Counted from the first letter of the stretch, positions 30,732-40,669 are shown. The stretch: DNA of 64,000 nucleotides from Corallococcus sp. NCRR (GCF_026965535.1 NZ_CP114039.1:6510001-6574000), one strand, 5' to 3'. Made by a program: numbers and translations. Notes: a model not told the origin generated them from the letters alone.

Positions 30732-32894
30732 ATGGATCCCATCAGCCTGGCAGCAATCATCGGCGGCGGCGTCATCATCCTCTTCGGCATCTTCGTCAGC
30801 GTGGCCAAGTTCTACCGCCAGGTGGATCAGGGCAAGGTGCTCATCGTCAACACCATGAAGGTCGAGCCCACGGTCACCTTCACCGGCGCCGTGGTGCTGC
30901 CCATCGTCCACCGCGCGGAGGTGATGGACATCTCGCTGAAGACGGTCGAAATCGACCGCCGCGGCAAGGAAGGCCTCATCTGCCAGGACAACATCCGCGC
31001 GGACATCAAGGTCACCTTCTTCGTGCGCGTGAACAAGACGCGTGAGGACGTGCTCAAGGTGGCCCAGTCCATCGGCTGCGCCCGCGCGTCGGATCAGGAG
31101 ACGCTGGAGAACCTCTTCGAGGCCAAGTTCTCCGAGGCCCTCAAGACGGTCGGCAAGTCCTTCAACTTCGAGCAGCTCTACACCAAGCGCGACGAGATCA
31201 AGGACAAGGTCGTGGAGACCATCGGCCGCGACCTGAACGGCTACATGCTGGAGGACTGCGCCATCGACTTCCTCGAGCAGACCCCGGTGGAGATGCTCGA
31301 CAAGGACAACATCCTGGACGCCCAGGGCATCCGGAAGATCACCCAGCTCACCACCGAGCAGAACGTCTTCACCAACGAGCTGCGCCAGTCCGAGCGCATG
31401 GCGGTGACCAAGCGCAACGTGGAGGCCGACGAGGCCATCTTCGCCCTCGAGCGTCAGCGCGAGGAGGCAGCCGCCAAGCAGCGCCGCGAAATCGACAGCA
31501 TCCAGGCGCGTGAGACGGCCGAGGCCGACCGCGTGAAGAGCGAGGAGTTCGCCAAGGCGCAGCTGGCGCGCATCAAGGCGGAAGAAGAGATCGCCATCAA
31601 CGAGGAGAACAAGCAGCGCCAGGTGCAGGTGGCCCAGAAGAACCGTGAGCGCGTGGTGGGCGTGGAGTCCGAGCGCGTGGAGAAGGACCGCGCCCTGGAG
31701 GCCATCAACCGCGAGCGTGAGACGGAGCTGCAGCGCATCGCGAAGGAGAAGGCGCTGGAGTCGGAGAAGAAGGCCATCGCCGACGTCGTCCGCGCCCGCA
31801 TCGCGGTGGAGAAGACCGTCGCCCAGGAAGAGGAGAACATCAAGGACCTGCGCGTGACCTCGGATGCCAAGCGCACCAAGGACGCCATCATCATCACCGC
31901 CCAGGCGCACGCGGAAGAGGCGTCCGTGAAGGACGTCACCGCCGCGGAAGCGAGCGCGAAGATCTCCGTGTTCCTCGCCAAGGAGAAGCTGACCCTGGCC
32001 GAGGCCGACCTGGAGGCCGCGGACAAGCAGGCCAAGGCGAAGATGCGGCTGGCCGAGGGCATCCAGGCCGAGTCCGCCGCGGCGGGGCTCGCCACCGTGC
32101 GCGTGCGTGAAGCGGACGCGGTCGCCACGGAGAAGCTGGGCATGGCGCAGGTGCGCGTGAAGGAGGCCGAGGCCTCCGTCATCGAGAAGCAGGGCCAGGC
32201 GCAGGCTTCCGCGGTGCGCGAGAAGCTGCTCGCCGAGGCCGCTGGCGCGGAGCAGAAGGGCCTGGCCCACGCCCGCGTGCAGGAGGCCGAGGCCACCGCC
32301 ATCCACAAGCGCGGCGAGGCGGAGGCGTTCGCCACGCGCGAGAAGCAGCTGGCCGAGGCCGCCGCCATCCAGGAGAAGCTGATGGCCGAGGCCCGGGGCC
32401 TGTCGGAGAAGGCCGCCGCGATGAAGGCCCTGGACGGCGTGGGCCGCGAGCACGAGGAGTACCGCCTGCGCCTCCAGAAGGAGCGCGACGTGGAGCTGGC
32501 CGCCATCAACGTCCGCAAGGAGATTGCCCAGGCCCAGGCCACCGTCCTGGCCCAGGCCTTCACCAACGCGAAGTTCCAGATCGTCGGCGGCGACGGGAAG
32601 TTCTTCGAGAACTTCGTCAAGGCCGTGTCCGTCGGCAGCTCGGTGGACGGCGCGCTGGAGCACAGCGAGTCGCTGAAGAAGGCGCTCGGCGGCTACCTCA
32701 ACGGTGAGAAGGACCTGCCGGCGGACCTGAAGGAGATCCTCTCCAAGCCGGGCCTCAGCAACGACGCGCAGAACCTGGCCGTCGCGGCGCTGCTCAACCG
32801 GATGTCGGTGAGCCCCACGGAGTCCACCGCCGCCGGCATCAAGGCGCTGGTGCAGTCGGAAGCCGCGGCCCTCGCGCAGAAGCAGCAGGGCTGA
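30732..32894 (+). CDS. Flotillin-like protein (SPFH domain, YqiK type)
   Basis: A 720-aa flotillin. An N-terminal membrane anchor (ISLAAIIGGGVIILFGIFVS) is followed by an SPFH domain at about 28-210 (YRQVDQGKVLIVNTMKVEPT, then EVMDISLKTVEIDRR). A very long Ala/Glu-rich coiled coil with EAEA repeats spans about 220-600, with a helical C-terminus after. This is longer than a typical flotillin because of the extended coiled coil. AGGATAGG precedes ATG 30732. Flotillins form large membrane rings that organise microdomains. The giant AAA+ gene 41 bp downstream suggests the two work together. Confidence 0.9.
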   Translation: MDPISLAAIIGGGVIILFGIFVSVAKFYRQVDQGKVLIVNTMKVEPTVTFTGAVVLPIVHRAEVMDISLKTVEIDRRGKEGLICQDNIRADIKVTFFVRVNKTREDVLKVAQSIGCARASDQETLENLFEAKFSEALKTVGKSFNFEQLYTKRDEIKDKVVETIGRDLNGYMLEDCAIDFLEQTPVEMLDKDNILDAQGIRKITQLTTEQNVFTNELRQSERMAVTKRNVEADEAIFALERQREEAAAKQRREIDSIQARETAEADRVKSEEFAKAQLARIKAEEEIAINEENKQRQVQVAQKNRERVVGVESERVEKDRALEAINRERETELQRIAKEKALESEKKAIADVVRARIAVEKTVAQEEENIKDLRVTSDAKRTKDAIIITAQAHAEEASVKDVTAAEASAKISVFLAKEKLTLAEADLEAADKQAKAKMRLAEGIQAESAAAGLATVRVREADAVATEKLGMAQVRVKEAEASVIEKQGQAQASAVREKLLAEAAGAEQKGLAHARVQEAEATAIHKRGEAEAFATREKQLAEAAAIQEKLMAEARGLSEKAAAMKALDGVGREHEEYRLRLQKERDVELAAINVRKEIAQAQATVLAQAFTNAKFQIVGGDGKFFENFVKAVSVGSSVDGALEHSESLKKALGGYLNGEKDLPADLKEILSKPGLSNDAQNLAVAALLNRMSVSPTESTAAGIKALVQSEAAALAQKQQG

Positions 32895-32935
32895 AAGCCT
32901 CCCGCCAATCGCAACTCCCTTTCCGGTGAACATCC

Positions 32936-35900
32936 ATGGCAACTGACAGCACCAAGACCCCGGGCGCCCAGGCGCCCGGGGGCGAGGCGACGCTGGAGGG
33001 CGGCAGCTACGAGGTCATCCGCGCGCGCCTCCTCTCCCAGGCGGACGCGCTGGCGACCCAGGCGAACGACCTCAACGCCCGGCGCAAGGCGCTGTTCGGC
33101 GGCACGGAGCTCACCGTCATCGGCAATGAGCGGGTGCGCACGGAGAACAACTGCGTCCCCCGCGACATCGTCAGCGTCGGGAAGTACCTCCTCTTCGGCT
33201 ACAACGTCTTCATCGGCCTGAAGAAGGAGACGAACGTCTCGGACGTCTTCTCGCTGCACCGCTTCGAGAAGACGGCCGAGGGGTTCGACCTCTCCGCCGT
33301 GCCTCCCACGGAGGCCGGCGGCTTCCTCGCGGACCCCCGGTTCGTGAAGGACTTCAGCGAGCTGTACAAGTACTACAAGGACGCGAAGCTCTTGCAGCTG
33401 CGGCGGCGGGACTCGCGCCTGCTCGCGGTGTTCCAGACGGGCCAGTCCGCGCGCGACCTCAAGGTCTTCCGCTTCAACGTGGACGTGGAGGGCCGCGCCA
33501 CCTACGTGGACAACCAGGGTGAGCGCGACCACGTCTACCCGCCGTCCCACGACTTCGAGTGGACGGTGGCCACGCGCGAACAGTACGTGCTGGGCCAGCA
33601 CCCGCACGTCAACGTGCTGGATCAGGTCTTCGTGGAGACGGTGAAGGGCGACCTCACCGTGAAGGTGGAGGACAACACCACCACCGGCCTGGGCATCTAC
33701 AGCGAGCCGGTGGACGACCCGGATCAGTCGCTGGACGACGCGGAGTTCGCCTGGACGCAGGTGGGCGGGCTCATCCTCCTGCGCATCCTCCCGTTCCGGG
33801 AGAAGGCGCACCGCTACCTCGTCTTCAACTCGCGCACCCAGCACGTGGTGCGCATCGACGCCATCGGCCAGTCGTGCGTGCGGCTGCCGGAGGACCAGGG
33901 CATCGTCTTCCCGGGCGGCTACTACCTGCAGACGGGCGACTACAAGGTCTTCGACGGCGCGTCGGAGGGCATGGAGTTCCACCAGGCGGTGCGCTCGCCC
34001 AACGGCGAGGACGTGCTCTACGTCTTCCACCGCCGGGATGATGGCGCCTACGTGCTCTTCCCGTACAACCTGGTGCGCAAGGAGGTCCAGACGCCGCTGC
34101 AGGCCAACGGCATGAGCCTCTTCGCGGACGGCGGGCTGGTGGTGTTCCGCGCCACGTCGCAGGAGCCCACGCGCGTGCACCCCATGCAGGTGTGGCAGAC
34201 GCCGTTCGTCTCCGACGAGCACGCGGCGAAGCTGCCCCCCGCGCCGGGCTACCTGGGCAAGGTGGGCAACGCCGAATTGGTGCGCGGCATCAGCGACGCG
34301 CTGACGCTGCCGCGCGTGGCGAAGACGGACAAGCCCACGCGCCGCACCTACGAGGACCTGGTCAACGCGGCCACGCGGGCCCTGGACGCCTACTACTGGC
34401 TGTCCCACGCGGAGGTGGGGCTCCAGGAGCCCATCGAGCTTTTGCGCCGCACCTCCGAGCTCATCATCGATGAGTTCGAGAAGGTCCTCGCGATGCGCAA
34501 GCGCGCGGAGGAGTCGCTCGCGCAGGCGATGCAGACGCAGGAGACGCTCCTGCTCAACGCGCAGCCGGAAGGCCTCACGGACGCGGAAGGGTTCATGCGC
34601 GCGCTGGCGGACCTGCGCCGGCACCGCGGGCACCTGATCACGTTGAAGGACATCCGCTACATGGACCTGGGGCGCGTGGACGCCCTGGAGCAGGCGGTGG
34701 TGGCCGCGTCCGACGCGGTGAGCACCGCGTGCGTGGACTTCCTCCAGAAGGGCGAGGCGCTCCAGCCCCTGGCCTCGCGGCTGGACGGGCTGCTGGAGCG
34801 GCTGGAGCCGCTGACGACGACGGCTGAGCTGGCCCCGCTGGCCGAGGACGTGGACCGCACCGGCCAGGGCCTGGAGGTGCTGGGGGAGGTGGTGGGCGGG
34901 CTCCAGGTGGGGGATCCGCTGGCCCGGGCCAGAATCCTGGAGGGCATCTCCGAGCTGTTCAGCCGCCTGAACCGCGTTCGCGCGGGGCTCCAGGCGAAGC
35001 GCAAGGAGCTGTCCGGCAAGGAGAAGCGCGCGGAGTTCGGCGCGCAGTTCAAGCTGCTGGGCCAGAGCATCGAGAACGCGCTGTCGCAGGCGGACTCGCC
35101 GGAGAAGTGCGACGAGGCGCTCTCCAAGCTCACCGTGCTGCTGGAGGAGCTGGAGGGCCGCTTCGGCGAGTTCGACGAGTTCCTGGGGCAGATCACCCAG
35201 AAGCGCGAGGAGCTGCTGGAGGCCTTCGGCGCGCGCAAGCAGGCGCTGGTGGACGAGCGTCAGCGCCGGGCCTCGGGCCTCTTCGGCGCGGCGGAACGCA
35301 TCCTCCAGGGCGTGCAGCGCCGGGCGAAGTCGTTCAAGGCGGACGACGAGCTCAACGCCTACTTCGCGTCCGACGCGATGATCCTCAAGCTGCGGCAGCT
35401 GTCCGAACAGCTGCTGGCGCTCCAGGACAGCGTGCGCGCGGACGAAGTGCTGTCGCGCGTGAAGTCCGCGAAGCAGGACGCCCTGCGCGCCCTGCGCGAC
35501 AAGCAGGACCTGTTCGAGGGTGGCGAAGGCCTCATCAAGCTGGGGCCCTATCGCTTCCACGTGAACACGCAGCCGCTGGAGCTGACGCTCGTCCCTCGCG
35601 ACGGCGCGCTGTACCTCCAGCTCACCGGCTCCGACTACACCCAGAAGCTGGAGGACCCGGAGCTGCTCAAGTACCGCGAGCTCTGGGATCAACACCTGGT
35701 CTCCGAGACGCGCGACGTGTACCGCGCGGAGTACCTGGCCGCGGGCCTGCTGATGGACGCGGAGGAGGGGAAGGGCGGCCTCACGCTCGCGGCGCTGTAT
35801 GAGGCCGGCGCGCAGGGGCAACTGCTGGATCGCGTGCGCGCGTACGCGGCGGAGCGCTTCGACGAGGGCTACGAGCGCGGCGTGCACGATGCGGACGCGA

Positions 35901-38476
35901 CGGCGCTCCTGGAGAAGCTGCTCGCGCTGCACCAGGGCGCGGGCCTCTTGCGCTTCGCCCCGGTGCCCCGCGCCTGGGCGGCGCTGTACTGGGCGTTCGA
36001 CCCGGACGACGCGCTGCGCGGCGTGTTCCACCGGCGCGCGCGCAGCCTCGCGCGGCTGCGGCAGGCGTTCGACATCGGCTCGGACCTGGTGGCGCTGGGG
36101 GATGAACTGGGCGAGCGCGTGCTTGCGTTCCTCCAGGGGCATGGCCTCACGGCCTCGCCCGCGGAGGGCCGGCAGGCGGGCCGCTACCTCGTGGAGGAGC
36201 TGGCGGTGGACCGCCCCCGCTTCACCACCAGCCGCGAGGCCCTGGCGCTGAAGGATGCCTTCCTCGCGCACCTGGACCGCCACGGCTCGCGCGCCGCGTT
36301 CGACGACGACCTGCGCGGCCTGGAGAAGAACCTGCCGGAGCGCCTGCGCATCGCCCGCGCCTGGGTGGACGCGTTCCTGGCCCGCCGTGAAGGCGGCCCG
36401 GGCGAGGCGGCCCACGTCGCGCTGGAGACGGCGGTGGCGCTGCTCACCGAGCGCAAGCTGGACCGCGAGACGGCGGGCGCCCTCACCGCCACGGAGGCCA
36501 CGGGCCTCTTGGGCAGCCACCCGCGCATCCAGGACCGCAAGCTGTCCCTGCGCCTGGACGAGTTCCTGGCGCGGCTGGGCGAGTTCCGCCAGGTGCGCGT
36601 GCCCGCGTACGTGGCCTACCGCGCGTACCTGCGTGACCTGCTGGACCGCGAGCGGCGCAAGCTGCGGCTGGAGGAGCTGACGCCCAAGGTGCTCACGAGC
36701 TTCGTGCGCAACCGGCTCATCGACGAGGTGTACCTGCCGCTCATCGGCGCGAACCTGGCCAAGCAGCTGGGCGCGGCGGGCGAGGGCAAGCGCACGGACC
36801 GCATGGGCATGCTGCTGCTCATGTCGCCGCCGGGCTACGGCAAGACGACGCTGATGGAGTACGTGGCCAGCCGCCTGGGCCTCACCTTCGTGAAGGTGAA
36901 CGGGCCGGCGCTGGGCCACTCCGTGATGTCGCTGGATCCGTCGGAGGCGCCCAACGCCACCGCGCGGCAGGAGGTGGAGCGCATCAACCTGTCCTTCGAG
37001 ATGGGCAACAACGTGATGCTCTACCTCGACGACATCCAGCACACGGACCCGGAGCTGCTCCAGAAGTTCATCTCCCTGTGCGACGGCCAGCGCCGCGTGG
37101 AGGGTGTCTGGAATGGCCAGACGCGCACGTATGACCTGCGCGGCAAGAAGTTCTGCGTGGTGATGGCGGGCAACCCGTACACGGAGACGGGCGAGCGCTT
37201 CCGCATCCCGGACATGCTCGCCAACCGCGCGGACACCTACAACCTGGGTGACATCCTGGACGGCAAGGAGGAGCTGTTCGCGCTCAGCTACCTGGAGAAC
37301 GCGCTCACCTCCAACCCGGTGCTCGCGCCGCTGGCCACGCGCGACCCGCAGGACGTGCACCGCCTCATCCGGATGGCCAAGGGCGAGGACGTCCCGTCCG
37401 GCGAGCTGAAGCACGGCTACGCGGCGGCGGAGCTCCAGGAGATCATCGCCGTCTTCCAGCGGCTGTTCCGCGTGCAGCAGGTGCTGCTCAAGGTGAACCT
37501 CCAGTACATCGCGTCCGCCGCGCAGGACGAGCGCTTCCGCACGGAGCCGCCGTTCAAGCTGCAGGGCAGCTACCGCAACATGGGCAAGATGGCGGAGAAG
37601 GTCGTCTCCGCGATGACGGACGACGAGCTGGAGCGCCGCATCGACGACCACTACCAGGGCGAATCCCAGACGCTCACCACCGCGGCGGAGCAGAACCTGC
37701 TCAAGCTCGCGGAGATGCGCGGGCGCCTGACGCCGGAGAAGGCGAAGCGCTGGGAGGAGATCAAGCAGGGCTTCGCCCGCGTGAAGCGCATGGGGGGCAA
37801 GGAGGACGACCCCGTGGCGCGCGTCACCGGACAGCTGGGCGCCATCGAGGAACAACTGGGCTCCGTGCGCGACGCGGTGGTGCAGGCCGCCGCGCAGGCG
37901 AACGCCCCCAGCGAGGACACGCCCGTGGCCCCGCACCTGGAGGCCCTGCGCGAGGCCGTGCTGGAGGTGGCCCGCGTCAGCCGCGAGGCCGCCCAGAAGC
38001 CGCCCGCGCCGGTGCAGGTGTCCCTCCCGGCCATGCCCGCCCCGGTGGCCCAGGCGCCGGCCACGGACCTGGCCCCGTACCTCAAGCACCTGGCGCAGTT
38101 GCTCAAGGCCCTCACCGAGCGCGTGGCCGCCCAGGCAGAGGAGGCGCCCACGCTGCGCAACGCGCCCATGCCCCAGGCGCCCGCGCCGGACTTCGGTCCG
38201 TACATGGCGCAGCTCTCCAAGGCGATCACGGCCCTGGCGGACCGGCCCGTGTCGGTGTCCCTGCCTTCTCAGGCGGAGTCGCTCCAGCGCGCCGCGAATG
38301 GTCCGTCCCCGGCGGAACTGAGCCGTCAGATTGAGCTGGTGGAGGGGGCGCTGCTGCCGCTGGAGCGCGCCGCCCGCCGCAACGTGCAGGGCGAAGGGGA
38401 GGGCATCAAGGCGCTCCAGGTCTGGCAGGGGGTCACGGAAGCCCTGGAGCTGCTGCGCGGCATGCTCCGGCGCTAG
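32936..38476 (+). CDS. Giant AAA+ ATPase of the 'DNA repair ATPase' (DUF3686-type) family
   Basis: A 1,846-aa protein. Residues about 1-450 are a conserved beta-rich N-terminal part (for example NERVRTENNCVPRDIVSVGK and VFIGLKKETNVSDVFSLHRF). About 480-900 is coiled-coil rich. The AAA+ module at about 1290-1500 has Walker A SPPGYGKTT (1297 on), Walker B VMLYLDDIQ and sensor-1 VVMAGNPYTETGERFRIPDM, MoxR-like. The tail from about 1630 on is Ala/Pro-rich. Such proteins are labelled 'DNA repair ATPase' on weak grounds. The flotillin and OB-fold partners point instead to membrane-associated remodelling or stress. It starts 41 bp after the flotillin stop. Confidence 0.85.
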   Translation: MATDSTKTPGAQAPGGEATLEGGSYEVIRARLLSQADALATQANDLNARRKALFGGTELTVIGNERVRTENNCVPRDIVSVGKYLLFGYNVFIGLKKETNVSDVFSLHRFEKTAEGFDLSAVPPTEAGGFLADPRFVKDFSELYKYYKDAKLLQLRRRDSRLLAVFQTGQSARDLKVFRFNVDVEGRATYVDNQGERDHVYPPSHDFEWTVATREQYVLGQHPHVNVLDQVFVETVKGDLTVKVEDNTTTGLGIYSEPVDDPDQSLDDAEFAWTQVGGLILLRILPFREKAHRYLVFNSRTQHVVRIDAIGQSCVRLPEDQGIVFPGGYYLQTGDYKVFDGASEGMEFHQAVRSPNGEDVLYVFHRRDDGAYVLFPYNLVRKEVQTPLQANGMSLFADGGLVVFRATSQEPTRVHPMQVWQTPFVSDEHAAKLPPAPGYLGKVGNAELVRGISDALTLPRVAKTDKPTRRTYEDLVNAATRALDAYYWLSHAEVGLQEPIELLRRTSELIIDEFEKVLAMRKRAEESLAQAMQTQETLLLNAQPEGLTDAEGFMRALADLRRHRGHLITLKDIRYMDLGRVDALEQAVVAASDAVSTACVDFLQKGEALQPLASRLDGLLERLEPLTTTAELAPLAEDVDRTGQGLEVLGEVVGGLQVGDPLARARILEGISELFSRLNRVRAGLQAKRKELSGKEKRAEFGAQFKLLGQSIENALSQADSPEKCDEALSKLTVLLEELEGRFGEFDEFLGQITQKREELLEAFGARKQALVDERQRRASGLFGAAERILQGVQRRAKSFKADDELNAYFASDAMILKLRQLSEQLLALQDSVRADEVLSRVKSAKQDALRALRDKQDLFEGGEGLIKLGPYRFHVNTQPLELTLVPRDGALYLQLTGSDYTQKLEDPELLKYRELWDQHLVSETRDVYRAEYLAAGLLMDAEEGKGGLTLAALYEAGAQGQLLDRVRAYAAERFDEGYERGVHDADATALLEKLLALHQGAGLLRFAPVPRAWAALYWAFDPDDALRGVFHRRARSLARLRQAFDIGSDLVALGDELGERVLAFLQGHGLTASPAEGRQAGRYLVEELAVDRPRFTTSREALALKDAFLAHLDRHGSRAAFDDDLRGLEKNLPERLRIARAWVDAFLARREGGPGEAAHVALETAVALLTERKLDRETAGALTATEATGLLGSHPRIQDRKLSLRLDEFLARLGEFRQVRVPAYVAYRAYLRDLLDRERRKLRLEELTPKVLTSFVRNRLIDEVYLPLIGANLAKQLGAAGEGKRTDRMGMLLLMSPPGYGKTTLMEYVASRLGLTFVKVNGPALGHSVMSLDPSEAPNATARQEVERINLSFEMGNNVMLYLDDIQHTDPELLQKFISLCDGQRRVEGVWNGQTRTYDLRGKKFCVVMAGNPYTETGERFRIPDMLANRADTYNLGDILDGKEELFALSYLENALTSNPVLAPLATRDPQDVHRLIRMAKGEDVPSGELKHGYAAAELQEIIAVFQRLFRVQQVLLKVNLQYIASAAQDERFRTEPPFKLQGSYRNMGKMAEKVVSAMTDDELERRIDDHYQGESQTLTTAAEQNLLKLAEMRGRLTPEKAKRWEEIKQGFARVKRMGGKEDDPVARVTGQLGAIEEQLGSVRDAVVQAAAQANAPSEDTPVAPHLEALREAVLEVARVSREAAQKPPAPVQVSLPAMPAPVAQAPATDLAPYLKHLAQLLKALTERVAAQAEEAPTLRNAPMPQAPAPDFGPYMAQLSKAITALADRPVSVSLPSQAESLQRAANGPSPAELSRQIELVEGALLPLERAARRNVQGEGEGIKALQVWQGVTEALELLRGMLRR

Positions 38477-38560
38477 GGATTGCGAAGAAGGCTTTCAAAG
38501 TCTGGCATTGCGCTCTAGGACGGGGAGTGTTGTCTGTCCCCAAGCCTGGAGTGCAATGTC

Positions 38561-39160
38561 ATGCTGGATTTCAAGTCGGTCGTCTCCCTTTGCGCGGTTG
38601 CCGGACTCACGGCGTGTGGTGCTGGCGTGGAAGGTGAGGAGGGCCTCGCCACCCAGGAGTCCGCGCTGGTGACGGGGACGTCCCAGGGCTGCTCGTTCAC
38701 GGTGTCGTCCGCGGCGCGGCCGGGAACCCTGCCTCCCATCTACGACGTCACCGTCACGCGCGCGGCGGATGCCGCCTGTGCCTTCGGCGCGGGCAGCGTG
38801 GTGGTGGGCTCGTCCACCGGCACCGCGCCCACGCTGTCGCTGGCGGCCAACGACCTGGGCGTGGCGGTGAGCTACACGTACAAGACGAGCGTCAGCGGCA
38901 GCTCGCCCCAGTCGCTGGGCATCCGGCACGTGGCTCCGGACACGCTGGCCATCGTCCGCTCCACGGGGCTGTCCATCTTCCTGGGCTCGGGCTCCATCTA
39001 CTCGGGCAGCCTGTCCATCGCATCCAATGGGACGACGCTCACCGTGTCCGGCACGAAGAGCGGCACCATCTCCGGCCAGACGGGCTCCGGGAACAACTAC
39101 GTGGCCAGCTACCCGGACTTCTTCACCAGCACCACGTCCCCGTCCATCTTCACGTTCTGA
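38561..39160 (+). CDS. Small lipoprotein, paralogue of the one at 40014
   Basis: A 199-aa lipoprotein: signal peptide with lipobox (SVVSLCAVAGLTACGAG), then a beta-rich domain with TSQGCSFTVSS, IYDVTVTRAADAACAFGAGS and ending ASYPDFFTSTTSPSIFTF. The order of motifs (SQGC, V(T/V)VTR, SGSLS(I/V)xSNGTT, xFFTxTTxP) matches the second lipoprotein beyond the expansin gene, so the two arose by duplication. No family is recognised. It faces the expansin gene tail-to-tail across 35 bp. Confidence 0.75.
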   Translation: MLDFKSVVSLCAVAGLTACGAGVEGEEGLATQESALVTGTSQGCSFTVSSAARPGTLPPIYDVTVTRAADAACAFGAGSVVVGSSTGTAPTLSLAANDLGVAVSYTYKTSVSGSSPQSLGIRHVAPDTLAIVRSTGLSIFLGSGSIYSGSLSIASNGTTLTVSGTKSGTISGQTGSGNNYVASYPDFFTSTTSPSIFTF

Positions 39161-39195
39161 CGCGCTGACGGACGGGGCGGCGAAAAGGGGCGCGC

Positions 39196-39891
39196 CTACT
39201 TCTGGGGCGCGAACTGCTCCGCCCCGTCCACCGTGTCGTCGTCCAGCACCTTCTCCACGGAGTCCACCAACTGCTGGCCGTCGCTGGCGGTGACGCGCAG
39301 CTGGAAGTGGCCCTCGCCCACGCCGGAGTCGGTGACGAAGTAGTTGTAGCTCTGGCGCTCCAGCGTCTTCCAATCCCCGTCGCGCTTCCACTCCAGCTTC
39401 TTGATGGGCAGCCGGTGGTTGCGCACCTGGATGGCCGTCCACCAGGGATTGCTGCCGTCCTTGAAGTGGTACTTCACCGGGCCGGACACGTCGCAGGACA
39501 CCGGCGTCCAGGTGATGCTCACCCGGCCGTCCTTCGCCTCCGCCACCTTGTCGAAGGCCTCGCGCGACAGGTCCAGGTGGCCCTTATCGCAGTCCGGGCA
39601 CTGGTCCACGATGCGCACGCGCACGTTGCCCTTGGGCCCCACGATGTCCACGCACTGGCCGCAGGCGGCGCTGTTGTCGTACTGCTCGCGGTTCATCGCG
39701 GCCACCATCAGGTCGCCGCCCGGATCATAGCCGCAGTTGCCGGCCCCGGTGGCGTCGTAGAAGGTCGCAATCCCTTTCTGCTCGGAGCCCAGCGCCACGC
39801 CTCCGCCCGAGGCTGAGTCGCCGCATGCCCCACAGGCAAACGAGGCCAGGGCCAACACCAACGCATTTTGCAACGAAGCGGGTCGGTTCAT
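39196..39891 (-). CDS. Bacterial expansin (EXLX1-like), lipoprotein
   Basis: A 231-aa expansin. A lipobox-type signal (ALASFACGACGDS) precedes domain 1, a double-psi barrel (GIATFYDATGAGNCGYD, then NSAACGQCVDIVGPKGNVRV and DQCPDCDKGHLDLSREAFDK, with the catalytic-type Asp in HLDLS). Domain 2 is a CBM63-like beta sandwich (about 140-225; NPWWTAIQVRNHRLPIKKLE). Expansins loosen plant or microbial cell walls without hydrolysis. ATG 39891 is chosen because the signal peptide follows directly. It is flanked by two paralogous lipoprotein genes. Confidence 0.9.
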   Translation of the reverse strand: MNRPASLQNALVLALASFACGACGDSASGGGVALGSEQKGIATFYDATGAGNCGYDPGGDLMVAAMNREQYDNSAACGQCVDIVGPKGNVRVRIVDQCPDCDKGHLDLSREAFDKVAEAKDGRVSITWTPVSCDVSGPVKYHFKDGSNPWWTAIQVRNHRLPIKKLEWKRDGDWKTLERQSYNYFVTDSGVGEGHFQLRVTASDGQQLVDSVEKVLDDDTVDGAEQFAPQK

Positions 39892-40013
39892 ACCGCGCAG
39901 TATACACGCGTCGCTCCGCGTCAAGGACAGACAGGACTCCGCGTCTTGGTTCCGTCAGGCCGGCTTGTTAGCGTCCGGGCCTTCCCCCTCCCCAAAATCG
40001 GAAAGGAATTCCC

Positions 40014-40616
40014 ATGCTGAACAAGCGAATGTCCGTGGTGTGTCTGGGTTCCGCCCTCATGCTCTCCGCCTGTGGTGCCCCGGAGCAGGAGGACGGCGCG
40101 GAGCTCGCGCAGCAGGGCGCGCGGCTGACGACGGCGTCCTCGCAGGGCTGTGACTACGAGGCGACCACGGTGCAGATCACCACGTCTCCGCCGCAGTACA
40201 ACGTCGTCGTCACCCGCACGGGCGGCGCCAGCTGCACCCTGACCATTGGCGCGTCGTACGTCGTCCAGACCGTCCCGCTGGATGCGCCGGGTCCGGTGTC
40301 GCTCGCCGGCTCCAGCCTGGGACTCGTGGTGGGCTTCGTGCAGCGCAACAGCTGGACCGGCTCGTCGCCGTACGTCTTCGCCGTGCGCCGGGTGGACCCC
40401 ACGACGCTGTCCACCACTCGCAACGCGGACATCTACTGCGACTACATGACGGGCAGCATCAGCACGGGCAGCCTCAGCGTCAGCAGCAACGGGACCACCG
40501 TGGCCTCTTCCGGCACCAAGGCGTGCAAGATCAACGGCAAGTCGGGGACCTACTGGTACGCGAGCTTCGTGGACTTCTTCACCACCACCACGCCCCCCAA
40601 CATCACCGTCATCTGA
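40014..40616 (+). CDS. Small lipoprotein, paralogue of the one at 38561
   Basis: A 200-aa lipoprotein: signal with lipobox (CLGSALMLSACGAPEQ), then SSQGCDYEATT, YNVVVTRTGGASCTLTIGAS, TGSLSVSSNGTTVASSGTKA and a C-terminal WYASFVDFFTTTTPPNITVI. It aligns along its length with the lipoprotein at 38561 but has extra cysteines (IYCDYM, TKACKI). A GGAAAGGAATTCCC stretch precedes ATG 40014. Convergent to the VWA gene, with a hairpin between them. Confidence 0.75.
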   Translation: MLNKRMSVVCLGSALMLSACGAPEQEDGAELAQQGARLTTASSQGCDYEATTVQITTSPPQYNVVVTRTGGASCTLTIGASYVVQTVPLDAPGPVSLAGSSLGLVVGFVQRNSWTGSSPYVFAVRRVDPTTLSTTRNADIYCDYMTGSISTGSLSVSSNGTTVASSGTKACKINGKSGTYWYASFVDFFTTTTPPNITVI

Positions 40617-40634
40617 CGCACCCCTGAAAAAGCC

Positions 40635-40669
40635 CTGCCCGCCACCGGTGCATCCCCGGTGGCGGGCAG
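40635..40669 (-). terminator. Strong terminator for the VWA gene, hairpin shared by both strands
   Basis: A perfect 14-bp stem (CTGCCCGCCACCGG with CCGGTGGCGGGCAG) and a 7-base loop, between two convergent genes. Read on the minus strand, the stem is followed by GGGCTTTTTC, a good T-tract, so it is an intrinsic terminator for the VWA gene. On the plus strand it lies 18 bp after the lipoprotein stop but has no T-tract. Confidence 0.8.

Noticed and set aside
32693-38089. A 1,798-codon open frame on the minus strand opposite the giant AAA+ gene
   Set aside because: Composition is His/Arg/Leu/Ala-rich without motifs. It mirrors the codon bias of the clear AAA+ gene on the other strand, a common high-GC artefact.
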